The notes under the pieces were generated by a model. The model saw only the letters and a program-made list of their open reading frames with translations. It made no database searches and was not told where the DNA came from. 64,000 bases of DNA from Populus alba (Eukaryota; Streptophyta; Magnoliopsida; Malpighiales; Salicaceae): the NCBI RefSeq assembly GCF_005239225.2, contig NC_133293.1:3224001-3288000 (forward strand), read 5' to 3'. Of this stretch, positions 9,262-18,494 are shown piece by piece. Each line of letters starts with the position of its first letter. The first letter of the stretch is position 1. The translations under genes were made by a program, and so were the position numbers.

Positions 9262-10318
9262 GGCTTGGGATCAGGTATGTCTTCCAAAAAAGGAGGGGGG
9301 GCTAGGCATAAAAAGGATAGCAGAATGGAACAAGATTGCCTTGTTGAAACATATTTGGAACTTGTGCAATGACTCAGATGGCTCAATCTGGTCTACTTGG
9401 ATCAGATCCAATCTCTTGCGAGGTAGGAATTTCTGGACAATCAAGGCGCCAGGAAGCTGCTCTTGGGCTTGGGGAAAGATTCTAAAGCTCAGATCCTTAG
9501 CATGGCCGAAGATGAAGCACGTCATCGGAGATGGAATGACAACCTCTCTATGGTTTGACAATTGGCATCCTCACAGCCCGCTCGCTGATACCTACGGTGA
9601 ACGTTTCATCTATGATTCAGGTATGGAACACAACGCGAGAGTGAACGTGCTGATTAATAACTTAGAATGGAGAATTCCTATCACTCATGCTATTGGCTGG
9701 CACCCCATTTTAGAAGCTATTCCTTCCACCTCTACTCCTAAGGGGCAAAAGGATGAGATTGTTTGGTTGGATTCGCCAAATCAGAGTTTCTCAGTCAAAG
9801 TAGCTTGGGAACAACTAAGAATTCATCATCAAATGGTTGATTGGCATGACATCGTGTGGTTCAAGAATGCTGTCCCAAGACATGCATTTCTTCTTTGGGT
9901 GGCTATCCAACGGAAACTCTCAACGCAGGATAGACTTCATCGGTTTGGTATTCATGGTCCCAATAGGTGCTCACTCTGTCTCTGCAATAATGAAGATCAC
10001 AAACCACTTGTTCTTCGAATGCTCCTTTGCGAAAGCATTATGGTGGATGTTTGTGATAGATGCGACATTCCAAGAATGACAAAAAGCTTGGATGAATGGA
10101 TTCGATTGGCCACTGTCTCTTGGCATGGAAAAAGTTTCGTCAACTTTTCTCGTAAACTGGGTTTCGCAGCTACAGTGTATTGTATCTGGCAAGAACGGAA
10201 TGCAAGGATCTTTGCAGATGTGTCTAAAGCTTCGAATTTGGTTTTTGATCAAATCGAATGTATCATTCGCGATAAGCTTGTTTTGATAAGGAATGTTCAA
10301 CAAACAGATGAAACATAA
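9262..10318 (+). pseudogene. LINE-2 ORF2 C-terminal fragment
   Basis: An open frame of about 350 codons encodes the end of the RT region ('GLGIKRIAEWNKIALLKHIW'), 'GDGMTTSLWFDNWHPHSPL', and the zf-RVT domain ('PRHAFLLWVAIQRKLSTQDR', 'NRCSLCLCNNEDHK'). Near 9995-10030 it reads 'HKPLVLRMLLCESIMVDVCD' where LINE-A has 'HKHLFFEFSFTKALWWNVCD', so a short stretch is out of frame between two compensating indels. Truncated by insertion, so it has no endonuclease or catalytic RT motifs. The first ATG (9254) lies in the duplicated target and is not a natural start. Confidence 0.85.
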
Positions 10319-10546
10319 GGATCCAAAGACTTTGGAGGGTCAATAACATGGACTCTTAATTTGATGTTTAGCTAGTTGTTTTTGTACCCCTAGCATATCT
10401 AGTTGGTCCAAGTTTTTGTTTTGTTGTGGCTAGCCTGTAGCCATTTGTTGGTTTTCGTTTCTGTCCTCATTGTAAATCTTGGGTATGCCCATTATATTCT
10501 TTGTATCATTTTCTTTTAATACATAAGTCAGCTTACCAAAAAAAAA
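9262..10546 (+). mobile_element. LINE-2: 5'-truncated L1-type LINE inserted in the Gypsy-A leader
   Basis: Flanked by the perfect 17-bp duplication gaaactgcgatgatagt (9245-9261 and 10547-10563). Starts abruptly inside ORF2 (matching LINE-A at about 11860) and runs to the 3' UTR and A-tail at 10538-10546. Orientation is opposite to Gypsy-A and LINE-A. It gives the uninterrupted reference against which the insertions in LINE-A can be recognised. Confidence 0.93.
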
Positions 10547-10563
10547 GAAACTGCGATGATAGT

Positions 10564-11074
10564 CTCGCGAGTAGCAAGCGAGTCTATCCGAAATATGAAC
10601 GAAACTGAAGACTCGAAAAAAAAAAAAAAAAAAAACAGAAACAAAATATGAAAAACGATGAAACAACACCCGGATACGTTGGATATGATGAAAATAAATG
10701 GCAAGAAATGAAAACAACAGAAAGAAAGCGAATTTCAAAAGTTAACGCAAAACAGACTCGTTTATGACAAGTTAAGTCCGAATCTGGAACCTAAAGTCAA
10801 TGATGTCCAATTGAGCTAAAATTTCAGATATAGTGATCTACCAACCCAAATAGACAGAATATAAAGTTTTAGCAACTTACGATAAGGTTTGATAGACTGC
10901 CGCAAAAACGTTATGAATCAGACCTAATTAGACCCGAATTTGAAACCCAAAGTAAACGATATCCAACCCAAAAATCAATATGTGGTGCGATTAGGGTCCC
11001 AGAAATAAGAGAATCAAATTTGAGCTCATTCTGAGTTGATTTGGTCAAATTTTCCTTTGTTTAGTTTTCTGGTC
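10564..11074 (-). other. Gypsy-A leader, LTR-proximal part
   Basis: Non-coding, with poly-A at 10617-10635. From 10770 to 11040 it contains degenerate ~150-nt units with words such as aatagacagaatataaag, gccgcaaaaa and tgtggtgcgatt that recur in the leaders of B1 and B2 (e.g. 17140-17200). No primer-binding site is left next to 11075. Confidence 0.6.
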
Positions 11075-11587
11075 AAATTACCATCCTAAATATGCTAGAA
11101 TCAAATTTGTGTTGCTGCCCCCTTTCCTTTGATGTCCTTGATTATCTTGGATAAATTTCCTTCTTTGTTGCTGATTTAATTACTTTCCTTCCTATGTTAG
11201 GAAAAGCATTAAATAGTCCTCCCCTCTTTAGGAATAAGATATGGCCAACTTCCTTACTTAATTAGGAGAATAAATTGCTGGCTTTTTATCCTTGTAGCAT
11301 TAGGAAATAAAACAAGCCTAACAAGGCTGGTATTGGGCCGGACATATCAACCCCTTGTTCCACATGAATTGGGCTCTTCTTGGACATGAACTAGATGAAT
11401 TAAAGGCTGTTCTTCATGCTCCTTAAATGTCCCAAGCTCTTCTAGGTCCATCTTGCTCCATAAGTTCTGAACAAGCCCATTCAATGCTTCTTTAAGCTTC
11501 TTTGCCCTAGCTCTTGTGATTGGCCCAATTGGCACCTCCAATGGATCGTTGGCATGATTACGCTTGGTGTTGGGCTGATCCGCATCA
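11075..11587 (-). repeat. Gypsy-A 5' LTR, truncated to its first 513 bp
   Basis: Matches 3110-3622 of the 3' LTR with 3 visible mismatches, including the LTR-encoded pol tail. Ends ccgcatca next to the duplication ttgtc. The R-U5 part (equivalent of 2631-3109) and primer-binding site are missing at the junction 11074/11075. Confidence 0.88.
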
Positions 11588-11592
11588 TTGTC

Positions 11593-12480
11593 ATTCCATC
11601 TCCGATGATGTGCTTCATCTTCGGCCATGCTAAGGATCTGAGCTTTAGAATCTTTCCCCAAGCCCAAGAGCAGCTTCTTGGCGCCTTGATTGTCCAGAAA
11701 TTCCTACCTCGCAAGAAATTGGATCTGATCCAAGTAGACCAGATTGAGCCATCTGAGTCATTGCACAAGTTCCAAATATGTTTCAACAAGGCAATCTTGT
11801 TCCATTCTGCTATCCGTTTTATGCCTAGGCCCCCCTCCTCACATACCTGATCCCAAGCCACTTTAGCCCTGGTAGTGCTCATATCTGAACCTGACCAAAG
11901 AAAGGATGTCATAATTTGCTCAACATTTTTCACTACTTCCCCAGGTAATAGGAATAGAGATGCCCAATAAACCTGGATGGAGAATAAGACTGAGTTAATC
12001 AGTTGTACTCGCCCTGCGAAAGAGAGTGTTCTGTAGGTCCAATGTCGAACTTTAGCGGTAATTCGATCCACGAGGCCCTTACAATTAACAGCCTTTAGAC
12101 TGGACGAGATAAGAGGCACTCCTAAATATTTCATAGGAAGTTCCACCTCTCTAAACCCAAGAATACTGATAATCTGTTCCCTCTCAACACCTAACGGACC
12201 GCTCAAGAAGATGTCACTTTTGTTTGGATTTGGATATAGACCTGATAGAACTTGAAACTCTATGAGTACATTTTTGATCATACGAATTGAATGTACATCC
12301 CCTTTGCTGAATATCATCAAGTCGTCGGCAAAGCAAAAATGAGAAATTATGTCCTTCTTGCATCTCTAGTGGAACTTGAAGTTTTGGTTGGCACTCATAT
12401 TGCAAAACAGCCCTGACAGGATTTCCATGCATAGGACAAACAAATATGGAGATAATGGATCACTTTGTCTTAGCCCTCTC
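11593..12480 (-). pseudogene. LINE-A ORF2 reverse transcriptase, C-terminal part
   Basis: Minus-strand translation gives '[19 protein letters not shown]', then the catalytic motif 'FADDLMIFSKGD' around 12300-12350, 'SGLYPNPNKSDIFLSGPLGV', 'MKYLGVPLISSSLK' and 'WASLFLLPGEVVKNVEQIM', ending at the Gypsy-A insertion. Frameshifts occur near 12350 and near 11850 ('DQVCEEGG' lacks residues present in LINE-2). Confidence 0.85.
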
Positions 12481-12482
12481 CC

Positions 12483-13625
12483 CCCTTAGAAGTAACCTGC
12501 AAGTTCACCGTTGACGTTGATTGAGAATTGACATGATGTAACACAAACCATGATCCAATCAATGACTGTTCTAGGGAATCCCATTTTTATTAACATAGCA
12601 TCAACGAAATCCCACCGAACCGAGTCATAAGCCTTTATCAGGTCTACTTTCATAGCACAACGAGCATGACCCGTAGTTGTATGATAGCCTTTCATTAGTT
12701 CCTGAGACAAAAGAATATTGTCGCTGATTCTCCGTCCAGAGATAAAAGCTGTTTGATACGGACCTACTAAGGATGGTAAAACAACTTTCATTCTCCCAGC
12801 TAGAATCTTCGCGATGCATTTGTATACTGTATTGTAGCAAGATATAGGACGAAAATCTGTCAACCTCGTAGGATTAGCAACTTTAGGCATTCTACGAGTC
12901 TGGAAGAAGGAGCTAACAGCGTTGATTACATCTTCCCCCACTATGTGCCACATTCTTTTGAAGAAACCTGCGTTGAAGCCATCCGGACCAGGAGCTTTGT
13001 TGTTTTTCAAACTAAACATAGCATGCTTAATCTCCTCTCTTGTTACATATTGTGCTAGTACATGCTGTTGAGTTGACGACAGTTTGTAATTAATTGCCGA
13101 TTGCATCACTTCCTCGTTCAGGACCCTAGGCATCTGTTTCACTCCCAATACACGCTGGAAGTATGCAATTACTTCTAATTTGACTGCCTCGTGTCCTTCA
13201 GCGACTTCTCCATCCTCCCTTGTAACCGAGAGAAGCTTATTTCTATTTTGTCTACCATTTACTGATTTGTGAAAGTAGCTAATATTCTGATCCCCCAAGC
13301 TAAGCCATTGTATCCTTGCCTTTTGTTTGAAAAAACTCTCTTCCGCCCTGACAGTAGAAGCATAGTTACGAACAGTATCTCTTTCTCGCATACGCAATGT
13401 TGGATTCTCAAGCGCTGTATGCAGAGCTTGTTGAGCCGTATCCATGTGATCTTTTGCATCTTTGACTCTATCGGAAATATTGGAGAAGTGAGTCTTATTG
13501 AAATGTTTAAGTTCCTGCTTTAGCTTCCTTAGTTTGCAACACAGTTGATACATTGGACAACCTCCCGAATGCTGATCCCATACTTTCTTGACCAAGGGCA
13601 TGAACTCGTCATGATCCATCCACAT
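12483..13625 (-). pseudogene. LINE-A ORF2 reverse transcriptase, N-terminal part
   Basis: 379 codons open. 'FFKQKARIQWLSLGDQNISY', 'KAPGPDGFNAGFFKRMW' and 'LTDFRPISCYNTVYKCIAKI' are standard plant L1 RT blocks, followed by 'ISDNILLSQELMKGY' and 'MKVDLIKAYDSVRWDF' (first catalytic Asp). A stop codon just after 'GELAGYF' (12483-12488) separates it from the conserved GGRGLRQ motif that follows in the same direction. Confidence 0.88.
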
Positions 13626-13655
13626 ATCGAAGAATCTGAATGGTTTCTTTATGTT

Positions 13656-14401
13656 CTAAACATTGCCGGTGACTTTTACCACCATGGGAGAATGATCTAA
13701 CATACCAGCAGGCAAGAATCTCGCTTCCGACAATGGGAAGCGCATATTCCACTTCTCATTCACAAGCACTCTATCTAGTTTCCGCATAATCATATTCTCA
13801 GGACATTGGTTCGTCCAAGTATAATGCATACCTGAATACCGAAGATCATCCACTTTCGCTTCACGTATACATGTTTCCAATCTGTCCATATGACCAGCCC
13901 ACGTAGAAGACCCTCCTAACCTCTCTGACTGGTTGCGGATAGCATTAAAGTCGCCCATAAGAATCCATGGGGTTGGCTCCCATCCATCACTATGACTCAC
14001 AATTCAGACAATAAAGCCTCACGTAAGGATGCATTATTGACTCCGTAAATGATTTAAGTATTAAAACAGATATTGGTAGCTAATATCATGACAGAAACAT
14101 GGATAGCCTGGTCTGACATTCCCAGAACATCCACCTTCACCAAATCAGCATTCCAACAAACCCAAATACGACCACGACAAGAGAAATCATAATTATACAA
14201 GAATGACCAATTACGCAGAAGAAGTTGCGAAACATTATCTTTATTCCTGTCTCTAACCCGAGTTTCAACCAAACCAAAAAAAACCATCCTCTCTTGATGG
14301 ATGAGCTGACACAGTTCTGAATGCTTTATGGGATCATTCAAACCTCTAACATTCCAACATCCAATAATCATAGGGAAATAGAGAGTAGCAAACAGCAACA
14401 C
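13656..14401 (-). pseudogene. LINE-A ORF2 endonuclease (APE-type) domain
   Basis: Two frames carry the endonuclease: 14401-14054 with 'IIGCWNVRGLNDPIKHSEL' and 'FFGLVETRV' (metal-binding Glu), and 14000-13656 with 'ILMGDFNAIRNQSERLGG', 'TWTNQ' and 'MIRKLDRVLVNEKW'-like residues and a terminal 'DHSPMV' (catalytic Asp-His). Between them a TAA replaces the TCA present in the duplicate at 18437-18846. This nicks target DNA in L1-type elements. Confidence 0.87.
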
Positions 14402-14406
14402 ATTGA

Positions 14407-14894
14407 TTACCTTGACTTGCCCCCCCTCGAGGAGCCAGATTTCTTACTCTTCTTTGAAAAGCCTGGAGAATCCGATTTCTTTTTCTCTAGAGAGTCTCTA
14501 GCCTTGCTAGCTAACTGATTAATAAAAGTTTCCCCGTTAGAAGAAATCGGACTTTGCGGACTTGTTGGGATCAGTGACGTCGACTCCTTATCATCATCTT
14601 CCTTACCTGTATCACCTCCCATAGCTCCAATATCAACGTTCACCTCATGACTAACAGGGTTCATGGTTGCATAAGCAATTGTATTACAGATGGTTGAACT
14701 TTGATCTAAAGAAGTACATGCATCCCCTTCCTCCGGCACCATGTCTGCTCGTAAGCTCTTCAAAACAAGAGGAGAGGTAGGATTTTCATCTTCATAACAA
14801 CCAGCATTGGGCACATCTGATGTCGCAATTTCATTCGTATTACAATCAGCAATATGTAAAGCAGATGCTAAACAACCATTCTCATTACAATTAA
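14407..14894 (-). pseudogene. LINE-A ORF1 C-terminal part
   Basis: Ends a few bases before the ORF2 start. Low-complexity acidic and serine-rich sequence, then a basic tail 'KKSKKSGSSRGGKSR', a composition usual for the C-terminal part of plant LINE ORF1 proteins. The N-terminal domain (DUF4283 type) appears at 18312-18436, beyond element B2. The intervening zinc-knuckle region is missing. Confidence 0.65.
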
Positions 14895-15839
14895 TGATGC
14901 GAACCTCGTGATCACGTGGTCACGCAACCCACAATCAAGATTGAGATCTGATCCCGGAAAGCCGAAATAGGTCTGATATGAGTGCGACACAATGGAAACC
15001 TGCCCCAAGGCACCAACACTATTGGAATGAGTAGAATGACGCCACGAAGCCAGTTAATCTTCGATAAGTCAGATTCAGTTCGTTCAAGAACTGAAGAATG
15101 CAAGAATCACTCTCACACGTTAAAACTGAAAAATTCAGAATAATAATCATCAAAAGCTGCCGAAATTGTGGCTTACATGAGTTTAAATAGTTCTTGAAAA
15201 GTTAACCCTAATGGACCCCTTATGTGGACTTATATGAGGTCCACTCAAAACTGGCCCAAAACCCTAAACTGAAAAGCCCATAACCTGATCCAAACAAGCC
15301 TTGGACCCTAGCTCAAAACAAAGTTTTAATTAAGCCCAAACATTAAAGAAAATAATAAAAATAAGTAACTTGTCATTAAATACCACCAGCCCTTCTTTCC
15401 TTGTGTAGCTAGGATGAATAAGGAATCCTTATAAGAAAAGGATTCTGAAACATTAATGAATCCTTGCCACACTAGGAGATTATATTGCACCTCATTAAAG
15501 ATCCTTGTGGAACTAGGAAATTCCCAAAACCAGCTCCCACATCCTTGGAGGTAAAGAATCCTAATCAAATAGGAAGTCCACAAGTCAAATGGAAGTAAAT
15601 AACAAAATCCGTACAGCCTCTGTTGACCAGTATTGGGGTGCCTTCCCGAACTCCGATTGACCTGAAATTTTAACCCAAGGTAGTAAGATATGTCTGGAGA
15701 GTCCACATAAAATATTAGCCCGATCCAACGGTCGGATTGAGAATTATGACTGTTGCCGTAAACCTGGACTGTTGCGCTTTTTACGCCAAAATCCGAATCT
15801 GACCTTACTTCGGTCGTATCACAGGGCTGAATCGTATCA
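14895..15839 (-). repeat. B2 3' LTR (945 bp)
   Basis: tgatgcgaacctc ... gaatcgtatca on the plus strand; TGATACGATT...GTTCGCATCA on the element strand. Preceded (element strand) by the purine tract AAGAGGGAGGGA at 15840-15851. Homologous over its length to both B1 LTRs. Confidence 0.88.
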
Positions 15840-16273
15840 TTCCCTCCCTCTTCAAGAAGATTTGCCCTCGAATCTTGAATAGCATTAATGGTGACTTCAG
15901 TAGCCTCTTGTTTAAGCCTTCGGAATCCCCTTATTGCTAACACCTTTCTCCAACAACACTGTATAGAAGTAGTGACTGACAAGAATTTCAAATAAGCACG
16001 CCGTACTAACCACTTGCGTACATACTTTTGAATGATAACCACAGCGACTCTCCTTCGTCTTTCATCCTTTTGGCGTTGTACCTCTTTTTCCCATGAAGCT
16101 TCAAGATCATAGAATAATCTTCTACACTTATCAACTTCTCGTTCTAGAACCCCCAAACCATGGCTTAGTATTTCGCATCGTTGATCTACAATCCTCCTCT
16201 GTTCTCTCTCCCTTAGTGAATACATTTTTTTTTTTCTTAGTGAATACATGACACAGATAGGGGGAAAAAACAA
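15326..16273 (-). CDS. B2 ORF: IQ-motif protein, captured coding sequence (copy 2)
   Basis: The likely start is a Met near 16247 or 16220 ('MYSLRE...'). The unique part is about 135 codons and ends at the purine tract (15840), and the frame then runs by chance through the LTR to 15326. A basic coiled-coil-like segment is followed by IQ 1 'IIQKYVRKWLVRRAY' and, 23 residues later, 'SIQCCWRKVLAIRGF'. IQ 1 fits the IQxxxRGxxxR pattern with Gly replaced by Lys. The 23-residue spacing is that of tandem calmodulin-binding IQ motifs in myosin necks. Just before the PPT, 'DSRANLLEEGGND' resembles the gypsy pol end ('DSRSNPFEERGDD'). Compared with B1 I see two amino-acid changes in the shared part and a 24-nt insertion near the start that repeats MYSLR. 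Donor gene not identified. Confidence 0.65.
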   Translation of the reverse strand: MFFPPICVMYSLRKKKMYSLREREQRRIVDQRCEILSHGLGVLEREVDKCRRLFYDLEASWEKEVQRQKDERRRRVAVVIIQKYVRKWLVRRAYLKFLSVTTSIQCCWRKVLAIRGFRRLKQEATEVTINAIQDSRANLLEEGGNDTIQPCDTTEVRSDSDFGVKSATVQVYGNSHNSQSDRWIGLIFYVDSPDISYYLGLKFQVNRSSGRHPNTGQQRLYGFCYLLPFDLWTSYLIRILYLQGCGSWFWEFPSSTRIFNEVQYNLLVWQGFINVSESFSYKDSLFILATQGKKGWWYLMTSYLFLLFSLMFGLN

Positions 16274-16347
16274 GAAGACGACGACAAGAATAGAGTTTAT
16301 AGCATGAAGAACATTGATTTAGACTCGAGAATACAAATCTGACTTTT

Positions 16348-16597
16348 TTTTTTTTGGTAAGCTGACTTATGTATTAAAAGAAAATGATACAAAGAATATA
16401 ATGGGCATACCCAAGATTTACAATGAGGACAGAAACGAAAACCAACAAATGGCTACAGGCTAGCCACAACAAAACAAAAACTTGGACCAACTAGATATGC
16501 TAGGGGTACAAAAACAACCAGCTAAACATCAAATTAAGAGTCCATGTTATTGACCCTCCAAAGTCTTTGGATCCTTATGTTTTCATCTGTTTGTTGA
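16348..16597 (-). mobile_element. 250-bp LINE 3'-end insertion in the B2 leader
   Basis: Poly-T plus the LINE 3' UTR, truncated within the last codons of ORF2 (tgttttcatctgtttgttga). Flanked by acaaatctgac plus T's (16333-16347 and 16598-16612, about 15 bp). B1 at 40594-40620 has the same place without the insert, which confirms the boundaries. Confidence 0.92.
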
Positions 16598-16612
16598 ACA
16601 AATCTGACTTTT

Positions 16613-17469
16613 GTTTGGACCAGAACTTATTGAAAAACAAACTAATGCGAGGGTGATGAAAACGACTCAAAACAACAGCCAGAATATCAAATATGATGAT
16701 AGTATAATGGCAGGGACGAAATCAACAGAAACAAAAACAAGTTTTGAAAGATAACACCAAACAGACCCGTTACGACAAAACAAGACCTAATTCGGGAAAC
16801 CTAAAGAAACCAATATCCAAATGACCTCGAATTTAATTTCTATTATTAAAATACTGTGAAATCACCAAAAATCAATTTATAGGTCGTTCTCTTATTTCTA
16901 GGTACCCAAACTCCTTGTATGATCAGTTTGCGGCAGAATTGATCCTCCAATTAAAACCTCCAGAAGACGGAATCAAAATATGCCCAAATTTAATATATGG
17001 TGCGATCGCATCCCCAATACACATAATATGAAGTTTCAACTGATTCTAAGGTGTTTTTCTTACGGCTCACTAATAGTAGTGTTTCTGCGGCAGAATTGAA
17101 CCTCGAATTAAAACCTCAAGCAAATAATATCAGAATAGGCCCAACTTTGATATATAATGCGACCCCACCCCCAATAGACAGAATATGAAGTTTAAATTGA
17201 TTTGTGTTTCTGCGGCAAAAATTGAATGATCCTTCAAATTTCAACTAATCACTCTTTTCTCTATTTCTTTCTGTTTTTTTTTTCTTTTTAACAAACTGAT
17301 ATGATTAGAGACAGTAACAAGATGGAATATAAACTTTTTTTTTTTTTTTTGCTTAGATGACACAGACACGAAGAACAAGAAGATGGACACAAACACTGAA
17401 AAACTTAAGGGAACACTAAAAAAAAAAAGAAGAAAATAACAGAATGATATGACCTTGTTTCGGAGCCTA
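16613..17469 (-). repeat. B2 leader with degenerate ~150-bp tandem units
   Basis: Two successive units begin gcggcagaattga (about 16931 and 17092) and each continues with caattaaaacct, a tatatggtgcgat-like word and aatatgaagttt; a third partial unit starts near 17210. No coding. The same layout is in B1 (39950-40380) and weaker in Gypsy-A (10770-11040). Poly-T tracts lie at 17274-17290 and 17335-17350. Confidence 0.65.
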
Positions 17470-17481
17470 GCTCTGATACCA
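17470..17481 (-). promoter_or_regulatory. Primer-binding site of B2 (tRNA-iMet)
   Basis: Plus strand gctctgatacca reads TGGTATCAGAGC on the element strand, the complement of the 3' end of plant initiator tRNA-Met. It lies 2 nt inside the 5' LTR end. Confidence 0.9.
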
Positions 17482-17483
17482 AC

Positions 17484-18311
17484 TGATGCGAACCTCGTGA
17501 TCACGCAACCCACAATCAAGATTGAGATCTGATCCCGGAAAGCCGAAATAGGTCTGATATGAGTGCGACACAATGGAAACCTGCCCCAAGGCACCAACAC
17601 TATTGGAATGAGTAGAATGACGCCACGAAGCCAGTTAATCTTCGATAAGTCAGATTCAGTTCGTTCAAGAACTGAAGAATGCAAGAATCACTCTCACACG
17701 TTAAAACTGAAAAATTCAGAATAATAATCATCAAAGCTGCCGAAATTGTGGCTTACATGAGTTTAAATAGTTCTTGAAAAGTTAACCCTAATGGACCTCT
17801 TATGTGGACTTATATGAGGTCCACTCAAAACTGGCCCAAAACCCTAAACTGAAAAGCCCATAACCTGATCCAAACAAGCCTTGGACCCTAGCTCAAAACA
17901 AAGTTTTAATTAAGCCCAAAAATTAAAGAAAATAATAAAAAATAAGTAACTTGTCATTAAATACCACCAGCCCTTCTTTCCTTGTGTAGCTAGGATGAAT
18001 AAGGAATCCTTATTAGAAAAGGATTCTGAAACATTAATGAATCCTTGCCACACTAGGAGATTATATTGCACCTCATTAAAGATCCTTGTGGAACTAGGAA
18101 ATTCCCAAAACCAGCTCCCACATCCTTCAAGGAAAAGAATCCTAATCAAATAGGAAGTCCACAAGTCAAATGGAAGTAAATAACAAAATCCGTACAGCCT
18201 CTGTTGACCAGTATTGGGGTGCCGTCCCGAACTCCGATTGACCTGCAATTTTAACCCAAGGTAGTAAGATATGTCTGGAGAGTCCACATAAAATATTAGC
18301 CCGATCCAACG
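17484..18311 (-). repeat. B2 5' LTR, truncated at its outer (U3) end
   Basis: Matches the 3' LTR up to the ccgatccaacg word and lacks the following ~118 bp. It also lacks an 8-bp gtggtcac segment near 17500. The break joins LINE ORF1 at a shared CGTTGG hexamer. Confidence 0.85.
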
Positions 18312-18494
18312 TTTAAGCACCAAAGGTCTATTGGCCATGTGCCATGGGGCTCTCTCCAGAACATTAGTGGCGCGATCGACAGAATCAAAAGTGAAGAGAA
18401 AGAATCCATTATCAGAAGATAAAACTTCGGATAGACTTTTTTTGGTTTGGTTGAAACTCGGGTTAGAGACAGGAATAAAGATAATGTTTCGCAA
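18306..18494 (-). pseudogene. LINE ORF1 N-terminal domain fragment (DUF4283 type)
   Basis: Minus-strand frame encodes 'GFFLFTFDSVDRATNVLERA' and 'PWHMANRPLVLKRW', the hallmark end of the DUF4283 RNA-binding-like domain of plant LINE ORF1 proteins. Sequence from about 18437 upward is instead antisense of an endonuclease fragment, so only 18306-18436 is real ORF1. It is probably LINE-A's own ORF1, separated from its C-terminus by B2 and a deletion. Confidence 0.75.

Larger units (their letters stand above)
2631..11587 (-). mobile_element. Gypsy-A: Ty3/gypsy LTR retrotransposon inserted in LINE-A
   Basis: TSD ttgtc at 2626-2630 and 11588-11592. The LINE-A sequence on the two sides joins exactly as in LINE-2 (9530-9580) when one copy of ttgtc is removed. 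Minus-strand order: 5' LTR remnant (11587-11075), leader, gag (8890-7586), protease and RT, RNase H, integrase, PPT (3634-3623) and 3' LTR (3622-2631). Over the 513 bp present in both LTRs I count 3 mismatches, so the insertion is young, yet it is inactive: R-U5 and primer site of the 5' LTR are gone, pol has an internal deletion, and three other elements are inserted. The integrase tail GPITRARAK is common in plant gypsy elements. I cannot assign the chromovirus clade with certainty. Confidence 0.85.
464..14894 (-). mobile_element. LINE-A: L1-type non-LTR retrotransposon, split by later insertions
   Basis: Reading the minus strand, LINE sequence runs 14894-11593, resumes at 2630-2310, then 1872-1413, then 704-464, where it ends in poly-A (poly-T at 464-475). 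Every break is flanked by a target-site duplication of an inserted element, and removing the insertions gives the order seen without interruption in LINE-2 (9262-10546). Order: ORF1 C-terminus, endonuclease, reverse transcriptase, zinc-binding C-terminal domain, 3' UTR, poly-A. About 4.3 kb of LINE sequence remains. The ORF1 5' part is missing next to element B2. Several frameshifts and stops make it inactive. Confidence 0.85.
14895..18311 (-). mobile_element. B2: non-autonomous LTR retrotransposon with IQ-motif ORF
   Basis: Minus-strand copy of the family seen complete at 38755-42021 (B1). Order on the element strand: 5' LTR truncated at its outer end (18311-17484), primer-binding site complementary to tRNA-iMet (17481-17470), repeat-structured leader, ORF with two IQ motifs (about 16260-15840), purine tract and 3' LTR (15839-14895). 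It lacks RT, RNase H and integrase, so it must use another element's enzymes. It is inserted in LINE-A ORF1. A 250-bp LINE fragment is inserted in its leader. Confidence 0.85.
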
